A stretch of DNA of 64,000 nucleotides from Colwellia psychrerythraea. Lineage in GTDB: Bacteria > Pseudomonadota > Gammaproteobacteria > Enterobacterales > Alteromonadaceae. The stretch lies in the NCBI GenBank assembly GCA_002163005.1, contig MAAF01000083.1, forward strand, positions 1-64,000, read 5' to 3'. The notes under the pieces were generated by a model that saw nothing but the letters and a program-made list of their open reading frames with translations, ran no database searches and had not been told where the DNA came from. Every line of letters begins with the position of its first letter. The first letter of the stretch is position 1. Of this stretch, positions 16,963 to 27,100 are shown one piece after another. The position numbers and the translations under genes are program-made.

Positions 16963-18489
16963 ATGTCGCAACTGCAGCAAGTGAAAAGCTCACATTATTC
17001 TTTATGTTACTGGCAAATAGGTTATTGGCAAAAAATCACGTTATCAATCTGGTTGATTGCACTGGTTATTATCCCTTTTGCCGATATAGAGATTGTCAGT
17101 TTCGACCCTTTCCTCGAGTTAACTCGCATGGTAAATGGGCTAGTAACACCCGATTTTTTCGCGACTGAATACCTGTTACAAGCCATCCTTCAAACCGTTA
17201 ACTTTGCCATTATAGGCGTCTGTTTAGGCCTAGTACTAGGTGCTCCCCTCGCGCTAATTTACCAAAACCCAATCGTATCAAGCTGTTGCGCTTTTTTGCG
17301 TGCGATCCATGAAATTTTCTGGGCGCTGCTATTTTTACAAGTCTTTGGTCTGTCTCCCATAACCGGAATATTGGCTATCGCGATCCCGTTTGCCGCCACT
17401 TTTGCCCGCGTGTTTCACGATATTATCAATCAATCGTCAGACAGCCCTTTAGAAAGTATCGATAGTCGGGCCGATATAATTAGCCGTTTCACTTATGGCA
17501 AAATAGCCCAAGTCATGCCACAGCTGATGAGCTACACTCGCTACCGTTTTGAGTGTGCCCTTCGCAGTAGCGCCGTACTCGGGTTTATCGGCATGCCAAC
17601 GTTAGGTTTTTATATGGAAACGGCTTTTAAACAGGGAAACTATAGTGAAGGGGCAGCGTTATTGATAATATTTATTGCCCTTATCGGCTCGATTCGTTAC
17701 TGGTGTCCACCCAAATTACTTGGGATTTATCTTGTTATTGCTTGCGTGACTCTCGTTGATATTCCTAACGTAGATAGCAACCTACTGGTGCGTTTTATCA
17801 GCCAAGATATTTTGCCTCCCGCGTTAGTAAACGTCGCAACGTTGGCAGAGATTCAATGGTCATCACTCACTACTTGGTTTAGCACTATCCTGTCGGAACA
17901 AGCCATTCCAGGAGCAATAGCAACGATTACCTTAGCGCTACTTGCCTTAGCTGCCACCCATTTTATTACGTTAAGCACCCATGCTGTCGCTAGTAAGCAC
18001 TTATGCCCTGCACCACTGACTTGGCTTGGGCGATTCATCTTGTTAATAGGCCGTTCAGTACCTGAATATATATTAGCGTTTATTTTTTTAATGCTGCTCG
18101 GCCCATCGATGTTACCTGCGGTTATCGCGTTAGCCATTCATAATGGCTGCGTTATTGCTTACTTAGCTGTTAAGCAAAGTAATACTATTACTCCGCAACA
18201 GATGCAGATGACTAGGTTAAATCAGTTTAACTACCACATCATGCCAACTATCTATCCCAATATGATGGCTTTAATGTTTTATCGCTTTGAAATCATAGTG
18301 CGAGAAACCGCGGTGTTTGGCATTTTGGGGATTATGACCTTAGGGTTTTATATCGACAGTAATTTCAGCGAAATACGCTATAGTAATGCATTAGTGCTTA
18401 TCACGTGTACAGCCCTGCTCAATGTCGTCATTGATATTATCTCAAGACGACTGCTTAAGTTCCCGCAAACGAGTAAAACTCGCTGTTAA
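16963..18489 (+). CDS. phnE: PhnE-type ABC permease, tandem fusion
   Basis: This 508-aa protein is about twice the usual PhnE length and contains two permease domains in tandem (about residues 60-255 and 300-500). Each has a BPD_transp_1 EAA-type loop: RSSAVLGFIGMPTLGFYMET in the first half and ETAVFGILGIMTLGFYIDS in the second. One fused polypeptide thus replaces the PhnE homodimer. It follows the ATPase by 9 nt and completes the importer. The substrate is unproven (phosphonate, phosphite or selenate-like oxyanion). Confidence 0.85.
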   Translation: MSQLQQVKSSHYSLCYWQIGYWQKITLSIWLIALVIIPFADIEIVSFDPFLELTRMVNGLVTPDFFATEYLLQAILQTVNFAIIGVCLGLVLGAPLALIYQNPIVSSCCAFLRAIHEIFWALLFLQVFGLSPITGILAIAIPFAATFARVFHDIINQSSDSPLESIDSRADIISRFTYGKIAQVMPQLMSYTRYRFECALRSSAVLGFIGMPTLGFYMETAFKQGNYSEGAALLIIFIALIGSIRYWCPPKLLGIYLVIACVTLVDIPNVDSNLLVRFISQDILPPALVNVATLAEIQWSSLTTWFSTILSEQAIPGAIATITLALLALAATHFITLSTHAVASKHLCPAPLTWLGRFILLIGRSVPEYILAFIFLMLLGPSMLPAVIALAIHNGCVIAYLAVKQSNTITPQQMQMTRLNQFNYHIMPTIYPNMMALMFYRFEIIVRETAVFGILGIMTLGFYIDSNFSEIRYSNALVLITCTALLNVVIDIISRRLLKFPQTSKTRC

Positions 18490-18682
18490 CGTTACTAAGC
18501 TAAGCGATAATGTTGTTCAAAAGTCATAGTGGGTAATTAAAAAATATCCTACTGATGAAATGAAACCCACTTAAGTAATGTCTATTCCAGTATCAATTGA
18601 ATTAATGCTCAGTTTAATACCAATTAATGGTTCAAATTTTGTTGATAATCTTAAATCATCCCCCCTAATTACGGAGCTGAAT

Positions 18683-19576
18683 ATGTCTGAATCTACTTAT
18701 GTACCACCAAAAATATGGCAATGGAAGACAGAAAGTGGTGGCCAATTCGCCAGTATTAACCGCCCTATTGCTGGCGCAACACATCAAGCAGAATTACCCG
18801 TAGGTAAACATCCACTTCAGTTATACTCGTTAGCGACACCTAATGGCGTGAAAATTACTATTCTATTGGAAGAATTATTAGCGTTAGGCATAAAAGAAGC
18901 CGAATACGATGCACATTTAATTGAAATCATGGAAGGAGATCAATTTGGCTCAGGGTTTGTCGAGGTAAACCCCAACTCTAAAATTCCCGCTTTGGTAGAT
19001 ACTTCTGCTAATACTAGCGGTGACAAGAGTGGCGAAAATAAACTGCCCATGTTCGAATCTGGCGCGATATTACTGTATTTAGCAGAGAAGTTTGATGCTT
19101 TTCTACCTAAAGAGGCTTTAATCAAGTCGCAATGTTTATCGTGGCTATTTTGGCAAGTCGGTAGTGGTCCCTATTTAGGTGGCGGCTTTGGTCATTTTTA
19201 CGCTTACGCACCCGAAAAGTTTGAATACCCGATAGAGCGTTTTACCATGGAAGTAAAACGACAACTTGACGTACTCGACCGACATTTAGCAAATAATAAA
19301 TACATGTGTGGCGCTCAATATACGATTGCCGACATCGCTATCTGGCCATGGTATGGCGCATTGATGCAAAATAAAGTTTATGAAGCCGCTGAATTTCTAC
19401 AAACCCATGAGTATAAACATCTTACACGTTGGACTGAAGAAATTAGCAAACGAGCGGCAGTTAAACGTGGAATAATGGTCAACCGTACTTGGGGTGAATT
19501 AGACGAACAGTTACATGAACGTCATGACGCCAGCGATTTCGAACTCAAAACGCAAGATAAATTAACCAGCACTTAA
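18683..19576 (+). CDS. yghU: glutathione transferase, YghU/nu-class like
   Basis: This is a 297-aa protein with a glutathione transferase fold. The N-terminal extension (residues 1-48) leads into a thioredoxin-like domain with LYSLATPNGVKITILLEELL, NPNSKIPALVD and FESGAILLYLAEK. The C-terminal helical domain has KRQLDVLDRHLANNKYMCG and YTIADIAIWPWYG. E. coli YghU has disulfide-bond reductase and peroxidase activity with glutathione. The frame is open 35 codons upstream, but MSESTY has GGAG 6 nt before it and matches the family start. It lies 193 bp after the transporter and might be co-transcribed. Confidence 0.88.
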   Translation: MSESTYVPPKIWQWKTESGGQFASINRPIAGATHQAELPVGKHPLQLYSLATPNGVKITILLEELLALGIKEAEYDAHLIEIMEGDQFGSGFVEVNPNSKIPALVDTSANTSGDKSGENKLPMFESGAILLYLAEKFDAFLPKEALIKSQCLSWLFWQVGSGPYLGGGFGHFYAYAPEKFEYPIERFTMEVKRQLDVLDRHLANNKYMCGAQYTIADIAIWPWYGALMQNKVYEAAEFLQTHEYKHLTRWTEEISKRAAVKRGIMVNRTWGELDEQLHERHDASDFELKTQDKLTST

Positions 19577-19598
19577 TTAACTCGACTAACGTTTAGGT

Positions 19599-19626
19599 AG
19601 ATGGCTAGATAATAATCTAGCCATCT
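19599..19626 (+). terminator. 12-bp hairpin after the glutathione transferase
   Basis: AGATGGCTAGAT and ATCTAGCCATCT pair perfectly with an AATA loop, 22 bp after the stop codon. No T run follows, so the terminator call is tentative although the stem is strong. Confidence 0.5.
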
Positions 19627-19902
19627 GAGATGTATAGAAAGGAATTAACAGCCAAATCATAAAACATAGCACATTCATTGCTTCTCTATTGGAGACTGAA
19701 TATTGGCCAAAAATGAAGTTAATCTAGCGAACAGATAACATACATAAATTTATACTGTCATGTGTTTTATGAATTTTAGGCTGTCATAGTGACCTAACTA
19801 AAGTTATTTCCTCGTAGTTAAGGCAAATTGTTTCCACAAAAAAATATTGTGACAAATATTGAAATCCTCTGGTTCGACTTCAATCCTTCACTAAAAATTA
19901 AG

Positions 19903-19930
19903 TTGCAATACCTTACCTATGACATATAAT
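19903..19930 (+). promoter_or_regulatory. promoter of the haem-uptake operon
   Basis: A perfect -10 TATAAT (19925..19930) lies 16 bp after a -35-like TTGCAA (19903..19908). The predicted start of transcription is about 30 bp before the receptor ATG. Confidence 0.55.
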
Positions 19931-19960
19931 ACGAATCAATCTCATTTAGGTTCGTATTAT
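19926..19960. promoter_or_regulatory. operator-like inverted repeat overlapping the -10
   Basis: ATAATACGAA (19926..19935) and TTCGTATTAT (19951..19960) form a perfect 10-bp inverted repeat with 15-bp spacing. It overlaps the -10 element and the start site, as expected for a repressor operator. The AT-rich middle (TCAATCTCATTT) resembles a Fur box only poorly, so iron control is a guess. Confidence 0.55.
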
Positions 19961-19965
19961 TAAAG

Positions 19966-21924
19966 ATGTATACAAAAGATTATCTTTCTACCCTGATATT
20001 AGCTTTAGCTATTTTTACCTCAGCAAAAGCCTCATCGGATCCAACAGATAAAGAACACATAGTTGTTACCGGAACTCGTACCGCGAAACTATTAAGTGAT
20101 TCTCCAGTATTAGTGGATGTTATTGACGGTGAAACTATTGCCAAAATCAGTCAAGGCACCTTAGCTCAAGCGCTAAACTATATTCCCGGTATTGTGGTAA
20201 AACGCAGTGTTAAAGATGGCTACAATATACAAATGCAAGGGTTCGGGGGCGACCATGTGCTAATACTAATTGACGGTCAGCCAATTATAAGCCCCACTGG
20301 TTCATCAGCAGATTTAGACCAAATACCTGCCAATAATATTGCCCAAATAGAGGTTATCCGTGGTGCAGCATCAGTCATGTATGGAAGCTCAGCTATGGGC
20401 GGTGTTATTAACATTATTACCCAAAAAACGGACGGCTCCGCGCTTAAACTTGATTACGATGTTAGCCAATATCAAGGTAACACTATTAATGATGGTGACC
20501 TTAATCACACCTTTAAAATACATGCGGTTGAAAGCTTTTCAGACTGGCGCACTCAGCTGAATGCATTGCTAATCGATGATCAAGGGTATGATTATGATAG
20601 CACTACGGTTAGTCAAGACGCCGCAAGCGTCGAAAAAAAATTCATTACCTTAAGTACCAGTAAAGAGCATGAAACCCTTGAAACTACTATAAAATATCAA
20701 TGGCTAAGTGATAAAAAGCTTCGTGATAGCTCAACAATCCCTGGACAGAGTGAGGTTATCTATTACCAAACCGACGTTGATCAACAACAAATAGATCTGG
20801 GGTTAAAGAGCACTGATAATCCCAAAGCTCCTTGGCAAGTTAATGCCAGATACATTAATCATCAAGAAACCAGCGGTCAGTCCAATAGTTTACGTGATAC
20901 CAACATTATCTTATCAGAAATTAATGGCCAAAAAATCTTTCAATTAAACAGTATTGAACTAGTCACTGGCGGGGTTGTTCACGCTGACAAACTTAATCAA
21001 AATAAGCCTGGATCAAATATTATTGAAATTGATAATGAAAGCAGTGAAAGCATTGAAGCCTTTATCCAAGGTAATTGGATAAAGGCCGATTATCAAGTGT
21101 TAGCAGGCATGCGCAGTCAATATGATTCAGACTTTGGTTGGCATAATGCATTAAGCCTTAGCGGCATGAAAAATTTTACTCTGGGTAAAGGGAAATTACA
21201 GTGGCGTGCCGGAATTGGTCAAAGCTACCGAGTACCTAATTTAAAAGAGCGCTTTTATGTTTTTGACCACAGCGCACTCGGATATATGGTTTTAGGCAAT
21301 AAAGACCTTAAGCCTGAAACCGCAGATTCATTTAATTCGAGCTTAACCTTTGATACCACACTTGCTGAAAATTCTGTCGACCTGCGCAGTGATATCAGTG
21401 TGCATTATACCAAAACTAAAGACTTAATTGATTCAGTCATTGATCCAGAGAAGTCAGCTGAAACAGGCTTAACCATTTATCAATATCAAAACATTAGCGA
21501 AGCAAAAATATCCGGTGTTGATATTAGTACGGAATTGACGTTCAAGCATTGGAAAACACAATTAAATTATAGCTACTTAACCAGTGAAGATGAAAACAAT
21601 GAGCGCTTACTTTCTCGTCCACGCCATCAAGTAAAATTCAACATTACTTACGATATTGATATTTATGATATGCAGCTGATTGCCTATGCGGTTTATCAAG
21701 CTGGAGAAGCTGTACCTGATAGTTATCAAGGTATTGAAAACAACGCTTACACCACAGTTAATGCAGTATTAAACCAAGTATTAACTGAAAACCTATCGTG
21801 GCGTATGAGTGTCGACAATATTTTTGACGAACATAAAAGCCCTTCAGCCAATAGCGAAAATTTATTTGATGCAAGGCCTGTTAGTAGCCGCACCATCAGT
21901 GCTGGCATTAGTTACCAATTTTAA
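19966..21924 (+). CDS. hmuR: TonB-dependent haem/porphyrin receptor (HmuR-like)
   Basis: This is a 652-aa outer-membrane receptor. The signal peptide (about residues 1-22) is followed by a TonB-box-like EHIVVTGTR, a plug domain (DSPVLVDVIDGETIAKISQG to SSAMGGVINIITQ) and a 22-strand-type barrel ending GISYQF. The length suits the small haem and vitamin B12 class of receptors. The call as HmuR rests on its operon: a HmuY-like lipoprotein, ExbB-like and DUF2149 proteins and a CobN-like chelatase follow on the same strand. It would bring haem or a related tetrapyrrole into the periplasm. The next gene starts 19 nt after the stop. Confidence 0.85.
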   Translation: MYTKDYLSTLILALAIFTSAKASSDPTDKEHIVVTGTRTAKLLSDSPVLVDVIDGETIAKISQGTLAQALNYIPGIVVKRSVKDGYNIQMQGFGGDHVLILIDGQPIISPTGSSADLDQIPANNIAQIEVIRGAASVMYGSSAMGGVINIITQKTDGSALKLDYDVSQYQGNTINDGDLNHTFKIHAVESFSDWRTQLNALLIDDQGYDYDSTTVSQDAASVEKKFITLSTSKEHETLETTIKYQWLSDKKLRDSSTIPGQSEVIYYQTDVDQQQIDLGLKSTDNPKAPWQVNARYINHQETSGQSNSLRDTNIILSEINGQKIFQLNSIELVTGGVVHADKLNQNKPGSNIIEIDNESSESIEAFIQGNWIKADYQVLAGMRSQYDSDFGWHNALSLSGMKNFTLGKGKLQWRAGIGQSYRVPNLKERFYVFDHSALGYMVLGNKDLKPETADSFNSSLTFDTTLAENSVDLRSDISVHYTKTKDLIDSVIDPEKSAETGLTIYQYQNISEAKISGVDISTELTFKHWKTQLNYSYLTSEDENNERLLSRPRHQVKFNITYDIDIYDMQLIAYAVYQAGEAVPDSYQGIENNAYTTVNAVLNQVLTENLSWRMSVDNIFDEHKSPSANSENLFDARPVSSRTISAGISYQF

Positions 21925-21943
21925 GATAATCTCGGAGAACAAC

Positions 21944-23107
21944 ATGAAAGTAAATACAAGTTTTTATAATAATTTTAAATTAAGCAGCTTAGCACTTTGC
22001 GTTTTATTAACCGCCTGTGGCGGTAGTAGCTCAAATGATGATACTGCACCAGACCCAGAACTAAAACCAGCCCCTTCGGCACCTGTACAAGGGGGTATTA
22101 GCGGACCACATAGTACCGGCAGTGTTAGTGAGCCAGTGTTTGTTTATTATGATTTAGATAACAAAACGGTTGTCGAATTAACAACGGAGCAAGCCGAAAC
22201 GAATACCGTTTGGGATATTGCTTTTAAACGCAGCGGTGTTTACTTAAATCAACACAGCGATAATGCCGTTAAAGCATACTCTACTGCTACTAATAGTGAC
22301 TTTTTCGATGCCGATGGCAAAGCGATTGCAGCAAGTTTTATTGCCGCAACAGCTGAAACTGAACTGGATGATTATTTAGCGATAAAAACCAGTGATATTC
22401 CTGCTGATGAAACCAAGTTTGTTGGCGATGTGACTTCAAATATTATTGAAGGATTTTACGACTATAACTCAACGACTCATGTTGTTACCGCAGCGGAGAC
22501 TAAGTACTTTATCGCCAACTCAGATGATGCGTTTACTAAATTTAGAGCGACAAACATCATTACAGCGGGTCGAGGTATTGGACAAATAACCTTAAAGACG
22601 GCTTATCAAGGTAGTTCTGACGTAGCATTTTCCGCAGAACAAGATCTTGTTATCGATGCAGCATTAACCTGTTCAGGTGATGTAACTCACGTTTACATTG
22701 ATTTTGATACTAATCAAGAAGTAACCATGACTGATGCTTGGGATATAAACCTCCCTTGTGCGGCCGATAAAACGGGTGCTGATTTTACCATCAACATTAC
22801 TGATGACGCTCAAGCTATGCATGATTTTGATAACAAATACGATGCTATCGATCCAACCGCTGTTGCTTACTATGGTTTACAAAAAAATAGTTACAGTGTT
22901 AAAGCCTTCGAGAGCACCCCTTGGTACCAATACGGCTTAAATGGTGGACACTTATTATGGTCGCAATTTGATGTTTATTTAATCAAAACCTCAACTAAAA
23001 CTCATAAACTACAACTCACTAGCTATTATAACGCTGACGGTTCTTCTGGCTATATCAGTTTCAGAGCAGACGAAGTTAATGAACTTGCTGGTGTCACTGG
23101 AAATTAA
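21944..23107 (+). CDS. hmuY: HmuY-like haem-binding lipoprotein, duplicated domain
   Basis: This is a 387-aa lipoprotein with lipobox L-T-A-C25 and a low-complexity linker to about residue 60. Two HmuY-like repeats follow. Repeat 1 runs about 62-240 (VFVYYDLDNKTVVEL, VWDIAF, GQITLKTAYQGSS). Repeat 2 runs about 246-380 (THVYIDFDTNQEVTM, AWDINL, KTHKLQLTSYYN, SSGYISFR). Porphyromonas HmuY is about 216 aa with a single domain, so this version is double. HmuY binds haem at the cell surface and passes it to HmuR. The start was chosen because GGAG lies before MKVN. The open frame reaches back into hmuR but lacks a signal peptide there. Confidence 0.82.
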   Translation: MKVNTSFYNNFKLSSLALCVLLTACGGSSSNDDTAPDPELKPAPSAPVQGGISGPHSTGSVSEPVFVYYDLDNKTVVELTTEQAETNTVWDIAFKRSGVYLNQHSDNAVKAYSTATNSDFFDADGKAIAASFIAATAETELDDYLAIKTSDIPADETKFVGDVTSNIIEGFYDYNSTTHVVTAAETKYFIANSDDAFTKFRATNIITAGRGIGQITLKTAYQGSSDVAFSAEQDLVIDAALTCSGDVTHVYIDFDTNQEVTMTDAWDINLPCAADKTGADFTINITDDAQAMHDFDNKYDAIDPTAVAYYGLQKNSYSVKAFESTPWYQYGLNGGHLLWSQFDVYLIKTSTKTHKLQLTSYYNADGSSGYISFRADEVNELAGVTGN

Positions 23108-23143
23108 TCGAAAGATATAATACCAATCAGTATAAGCTTCATA

Positions 23144-23172
23144 CTCAAGGTGCGTTTCCCTTGCGCCTTGAG
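23144..23172 (+). promoter_or_regulatory. intra-operon hairpin between hmuY and hmuU
   Basis: CTCAAGG (23144..23150) and CCTTGAG (23166..23172) pair around a GC-rich loop in the 116-bp gap. It is preceded by a smaller AGTAT/ATACT hairpin. It may protect the 3' end of the receptor-lipoprotein message or damp expression of the downstream genes. Confidence 0.4.
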
Positions 23173-23223
23173 TCCCTGTTTCGTCCCCCATCACTTATAA
23201 GTAGAACCTTCTAGGAAAATATT

Positions 23224-23832
23224 ATGATCTCCCAGATCGAACAAATCATGTACCAGATGTCAGACCTTTTTATGGCCCCCGTACTGTGTCTAATAGCGCT
23301 ACTATTTATTTATTCTTTATTTGCTACCGGGCAATTTTTTACACAAACAATGCAACGTCGACGTCACTATAAATCCTTTATACAATTACTGAACGGCAAG
23401 TTAGGCAGTAGCAGTGAATTAATATTGAACGGTTATCCAATAGCAAGCCTAGCCAATGAAATGCCTAATATAAGTCAAGACCAGCTTGATGTTGCGGCAT
23501 TAAAAGAACTTGAAGGCGTTCGTAATGTTAGTCGACTTGCCCCCATGTTAGGTCTTATCGCTACCATGATCCCCATGGGACCGGCACTAAAAAGCTTAGC
23601 TGACGGGAATATACAAGGTATCAGTGAAAATCTTATCGTCGCATTTTCTGCTGTTATTTTTGGTTTAGTGATCGCCTCAATCACTTTTTGGATTGCCTCG
23701 GTTAAAAAGCGCTGGATGGTTGAAGAGCTAGTAGCATTGATGCCGTTAATCACCAATAAACCTCACTTAACTTCTACTCAAGAAACAACCTTACCTGTGC
23801 AAGCAGTGGAGAAAGATTATGAGGCTGCTTGA
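23224..23832 (+). CDS. hmuU: MotA/TolQ/ExbB-family protein (HmuU-like)
   Basis: This 202-aa inner-membrane protein has three hydrophobic segments (about residues 18-40, 100-118, 135-158). The ExbB/TolQ core is LEGVRNVSRLAPMLGLIATM and NLIVAFSAVIFGLVIASITF. It is the proton-channel partner type that drives TonB-like energy transfer. In the Bacteroidetes hmu operon the matching gene is hmuU. Its last 14 bases overlap the DUF2149 gene, so the two products are likely made in fixed ratio and form one complex. Confidence 0.85.
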   Translation: MISQIEQIMYQMSDLFMAPVLCLIALLFIYSLFATGQFFTQTMQRRRHYKSFIQLLNGKLGSSSELILNGYPIASLANEMPNISQDQLDVAALKELEGVRNVSRLAPMLGLIATMIPMGPALKSLADGNIQGISENLIVAFSAVIFGLVIASITFWIASVKKRWMVEELVALMPLITNKPHLTSTQETTLPVQAVEKDYEAA

Positions 23833-24124
23833 TGAAGATGAAGGCATTAATCCAGCATTGTCTGTCGTCAACTTAGTTGATGTGTTTTTAGTACTTATTG
23901 CTGCTTTATTAATTGCCATAGCACAAAACCCTTTAAACCCCTTCCTTGCCGAAGATGTCACTGTCATTAAAAATGCTGGTAAAGATAATATGGAAATTAT
24001 TGTTAAAAAAGGCAATACCATCGAAAGCTTTAAAAGTGACGGAAAAACAGGGGCAGGAACAGGTAAAAAAGCGGGTACTGCCTATGAAATGGCAGACGGC
24101 AGCATGATTTACGTAAAAGAGTAG
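23819..24124 (+). CDS. hmuV: DUF2149 protein (HmuV-like, ExbD-like topology)
   Basis: This 101-aa protein starts MRLLDEDEGINPALSVVNLV, the DUF2149 signature, with one transmembrane helix (about residues 19-37) and a short periplasmic tail. Asp21 lies at the start of the helix like the essential Asp of ExbD and TolR, so it may be the ExbD-like partner of the upstream protein. In Bacteroidetes hmuV occupies this place. The ATG lies inside the end of hmuU and the chelatase gene starts 13 nt after the stop. Confidence 0.82.
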   Translation: MRLLDEDEGINPALSVVNLVDVFLVLIAALLIAIAQNPLNPFLAEDVTVIKNAGKDNMEIIVKKGNTIESFKSDGKTGAGTGKKAGTAYEMADGSMIYVKE

Positions 24125-24137
24125 CGATATTAACCAC

Positions 24138-27100
24138 ATGAAAAATACTTTAATGAAAATTTCCATATTATTATTCAGCATCATTGCGCTTATCAGCAAT
24201 GTTTTTGCTGCCTCGACAACTACCGAAATAGTACCTACCCCAACAAAAAACACACAAAACGTACTATTTGTCAGTACCGCTCATACCAACACGGCTAAGA
24301 TCACACTATTAAAAAAAGTTGCCGATAAAAAAACAAATACAAGCTGGCACATAGCCCAAAAATCATCAAAATCCTTATTAGAAAAAACGAATCAAACCGG
24401 CGCACTTACCACACTTTTTAATCAATATGACTTAGTCATACTTGATGCAGTATCCGTAAGAGAAGCCAGTGCTGCGTTTGATAATTACGCCAGTGAAATA
24501 ACTAAAGTAAATACGACTGTCGTTGCCTTCAACTATTTAAACAATGAAAAGCTCAATAAAGGTTTAAGTACCGATACTGCTAGTACTTTACAAGATTATT
24601 GGGTAAATGCCGGACGCCGAAACCTAGACAACATGTTGTCGTATATCTCAGTAAACTTTGTTAAAACCAAGCTTAAAAACTCAGAGGCACAAGCCATAAC
24701 CAAAGTACCTGCACCAATTATTTTTCCTCAACAAGGTATTTATCACCCTAGCCTGCCAAACTTAATCGTTAACGACTTAGTAGCATATAAAAAGCTACGC
24801 CAAGTAAAACCTCAGCAAGCTAAAATTGCAGTATTGCTGCAACGAGCACTAATTGAGTCTGAACAAACACAGTTAATTGATGCGACTATTGCACAACTGG
24901 AAGCAAAAGGCGTCTACGTTGTGCCATTCTTTTTTGAGCTAAGTCCAGTAAGTGGTGATTATAGCCATTTGCTACAATTACCTAAAGCTGGTGAGAAAAG
25001 CGATGAAAATAGCCATGACAAATCAACTACAATGCAAACAGATGTCGACCTGATTATCAGCTTTCGCAATATTCATTGGGCTAATCAACGTAAAGTTGAA
25101 TTTGAAAAATTTAATGTACCGGTAATGCATGCCATGACTTATTACTCTGGCGATAAAAAAGCGTGGGAAAATGACATACAAGGGATCAGTGCAAATATGA
25201 TGTCCTTCACTTTGGTCTTGCCAGAAAATGCTGGTGTTATTGATCCTATGATTGTTGCCGCGATGAATATGAGTGACCAAAATGTTGAAGTTATCGACTA
25301 CCAACTAGAGCATTTAGTAAATAAAGCGATTAATGTCGTTAACTTAAAATACAAAGCCAACCAAGATAAAAAATTAACTGTATTTGTTTGGGGCGACAAA
25401 GATGTTGGTGCATCATTTATGAATATTCCTGAAAGTATCGAAGCCATTAGTCAACGTCTAGCTAATGAAGGTTATAATACCGCGGAGCGAGACGCTGAAT
25501 ACCTAATTGCTAACGCAAAAAAAATTCTAGATCCTTTCTATCGCGATTATCAATTAACCGAATTATTAGACAATGACTTAGCAGAGCTGATGCCTATTGA
25601 TGAGTATCTGACTTGGTTTAATACTTTACCTGCTGAGCTAACGCAAAAAATAAATGATCATTGGGGCAAACCTCAAGATAACTTTATGGCAGTAGAAAAA
25701 GACGGTAAGGACTTTTTTATTCTGCCTCGTATTCGTAATGGCAATATGCTAATTATGCGTCAACCCCCTCGTTCTGATAGCAAAAATGACGAAAACATGA
25801 TTTATCATCAAGGCCTAGTTCCCATTAACCATTTCTACCTTGCTGCATATTTTTATGCTCGTGAGTACTGGCAATCAGACGCCATTGTTCACTTGGGCAC
25901 ACATGGCTCTCAAGAGTATTTAGGCGGTAAAGAGCGTGGTTTATCAATTTACGACCAAGGTAACTTAGCAGTTTGGGATACCCCCATCGTTTACCCTTTT
26001 ATTGTCGATGATGTTGGTGAAGCAATGCAAACCAAACGACGCGGACGTGCAACGGTTATTTCACATATGACCCCTCCTTTTGCTGCCGCAGGTTTAGAAG
26101 GTGAAATACGCAATTTACACGAATTGATGCATCAATATAAACAGCTTGATCAAGGTGGCGTAAAGCAAAAAACCGCCACACAACTTGCCAAATTATGTTT
26201 CGAGACCAACATCTGTAAAGATCTCGGTTGGGAACAGGCACGCATTGACCAAGAGTTCGATAAATTTATTGATGCGCTTCATATTCATTTAGAAGCATTA
26301 GCAACAGCAAATCAGCCATTGGGTTTACATACTTTTGGTCACATTCCTGAGCAACCACTCACCATATCGACCTTAGTACAAATGTTAGGAAATGACTTTA
26401 CTCAACGTGCAAGTGAATTCGAGCATGAGCATTACAGAGATAGTTTAGTCAGTGAAAAACAAGATGATGAAGAGGGTGATGAAAGTATTGCTCATAGCCA
26501 TACTTATCATGAAAAGAGCCATGAAAATAACCATGATAAAGCTCCGGAAAAAGATAAAACCACTGGCTCTGAAAAACCACAAGAAAATGATATTACGCGT
26601 TTATCGGGTTATTTAACCATTAAAAACTATATAATTAGCGCTGCGGATCAATCAGTCAAACGTCCTGTGCCATTAGCTGAACTCTCTGAATCGTTACAAG
26701 CCGATATCGAACGCGGTAAAAAGCTTTATAAGAGCATGGCTGACATCCATGAACTCGATGCCATGGTAGATTTTCTTAGCGCAAAATATATCCCGGTTAA
26801 ATCTGGTGGGGATCCAATACGTCACCCTGAATCGTTATCAACAGGCTATAACTTATTTGGTTTTAATCCTTCTCGTGTTCCTACTAAAGCGGCCTTTGAG
26901 CAAGGTAAAGAGCTTACCGAAGAAATGATTGCAAACTACTACCAAAAACATCAAAGCTACCCTGACAAAATGGCATTTTCATTATGGTCAATTGAAACGA
27001 TGCGTCACTATGGGGTTCTTGAATCACAAGTATTATACGCCATGGGCGTTAAACCAAAATGGAGTAAAAGTGGTCGGGTTATTGGCACCGAAATTATTCC

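Larger units (their letters stand above)
19577..19965. other. intergenic region upstream of the haem operon
   Basis: This 389-bp gap contains a hairpin that ends the glutathione transferase transcript (19599) and the promoter and operator of the haem-uptake operon (19903..19960). No small gene is seen. Confidence 0.6.

Noticed and set aside
19926-19960. Fur box at the haem operon
   Set aside because: The sequence between the inverted repeats has only a loose resemblance to the GATAAT pattern, so it was recorded as an unknown operator.
23009-23194. Riboswitch or small gene between hmuY and hmuU
   Set aside because: Only a simple inverted repeat is visible, with no cobalamin or haem-related RNA motif, and the minus-strand frame is a shadow.
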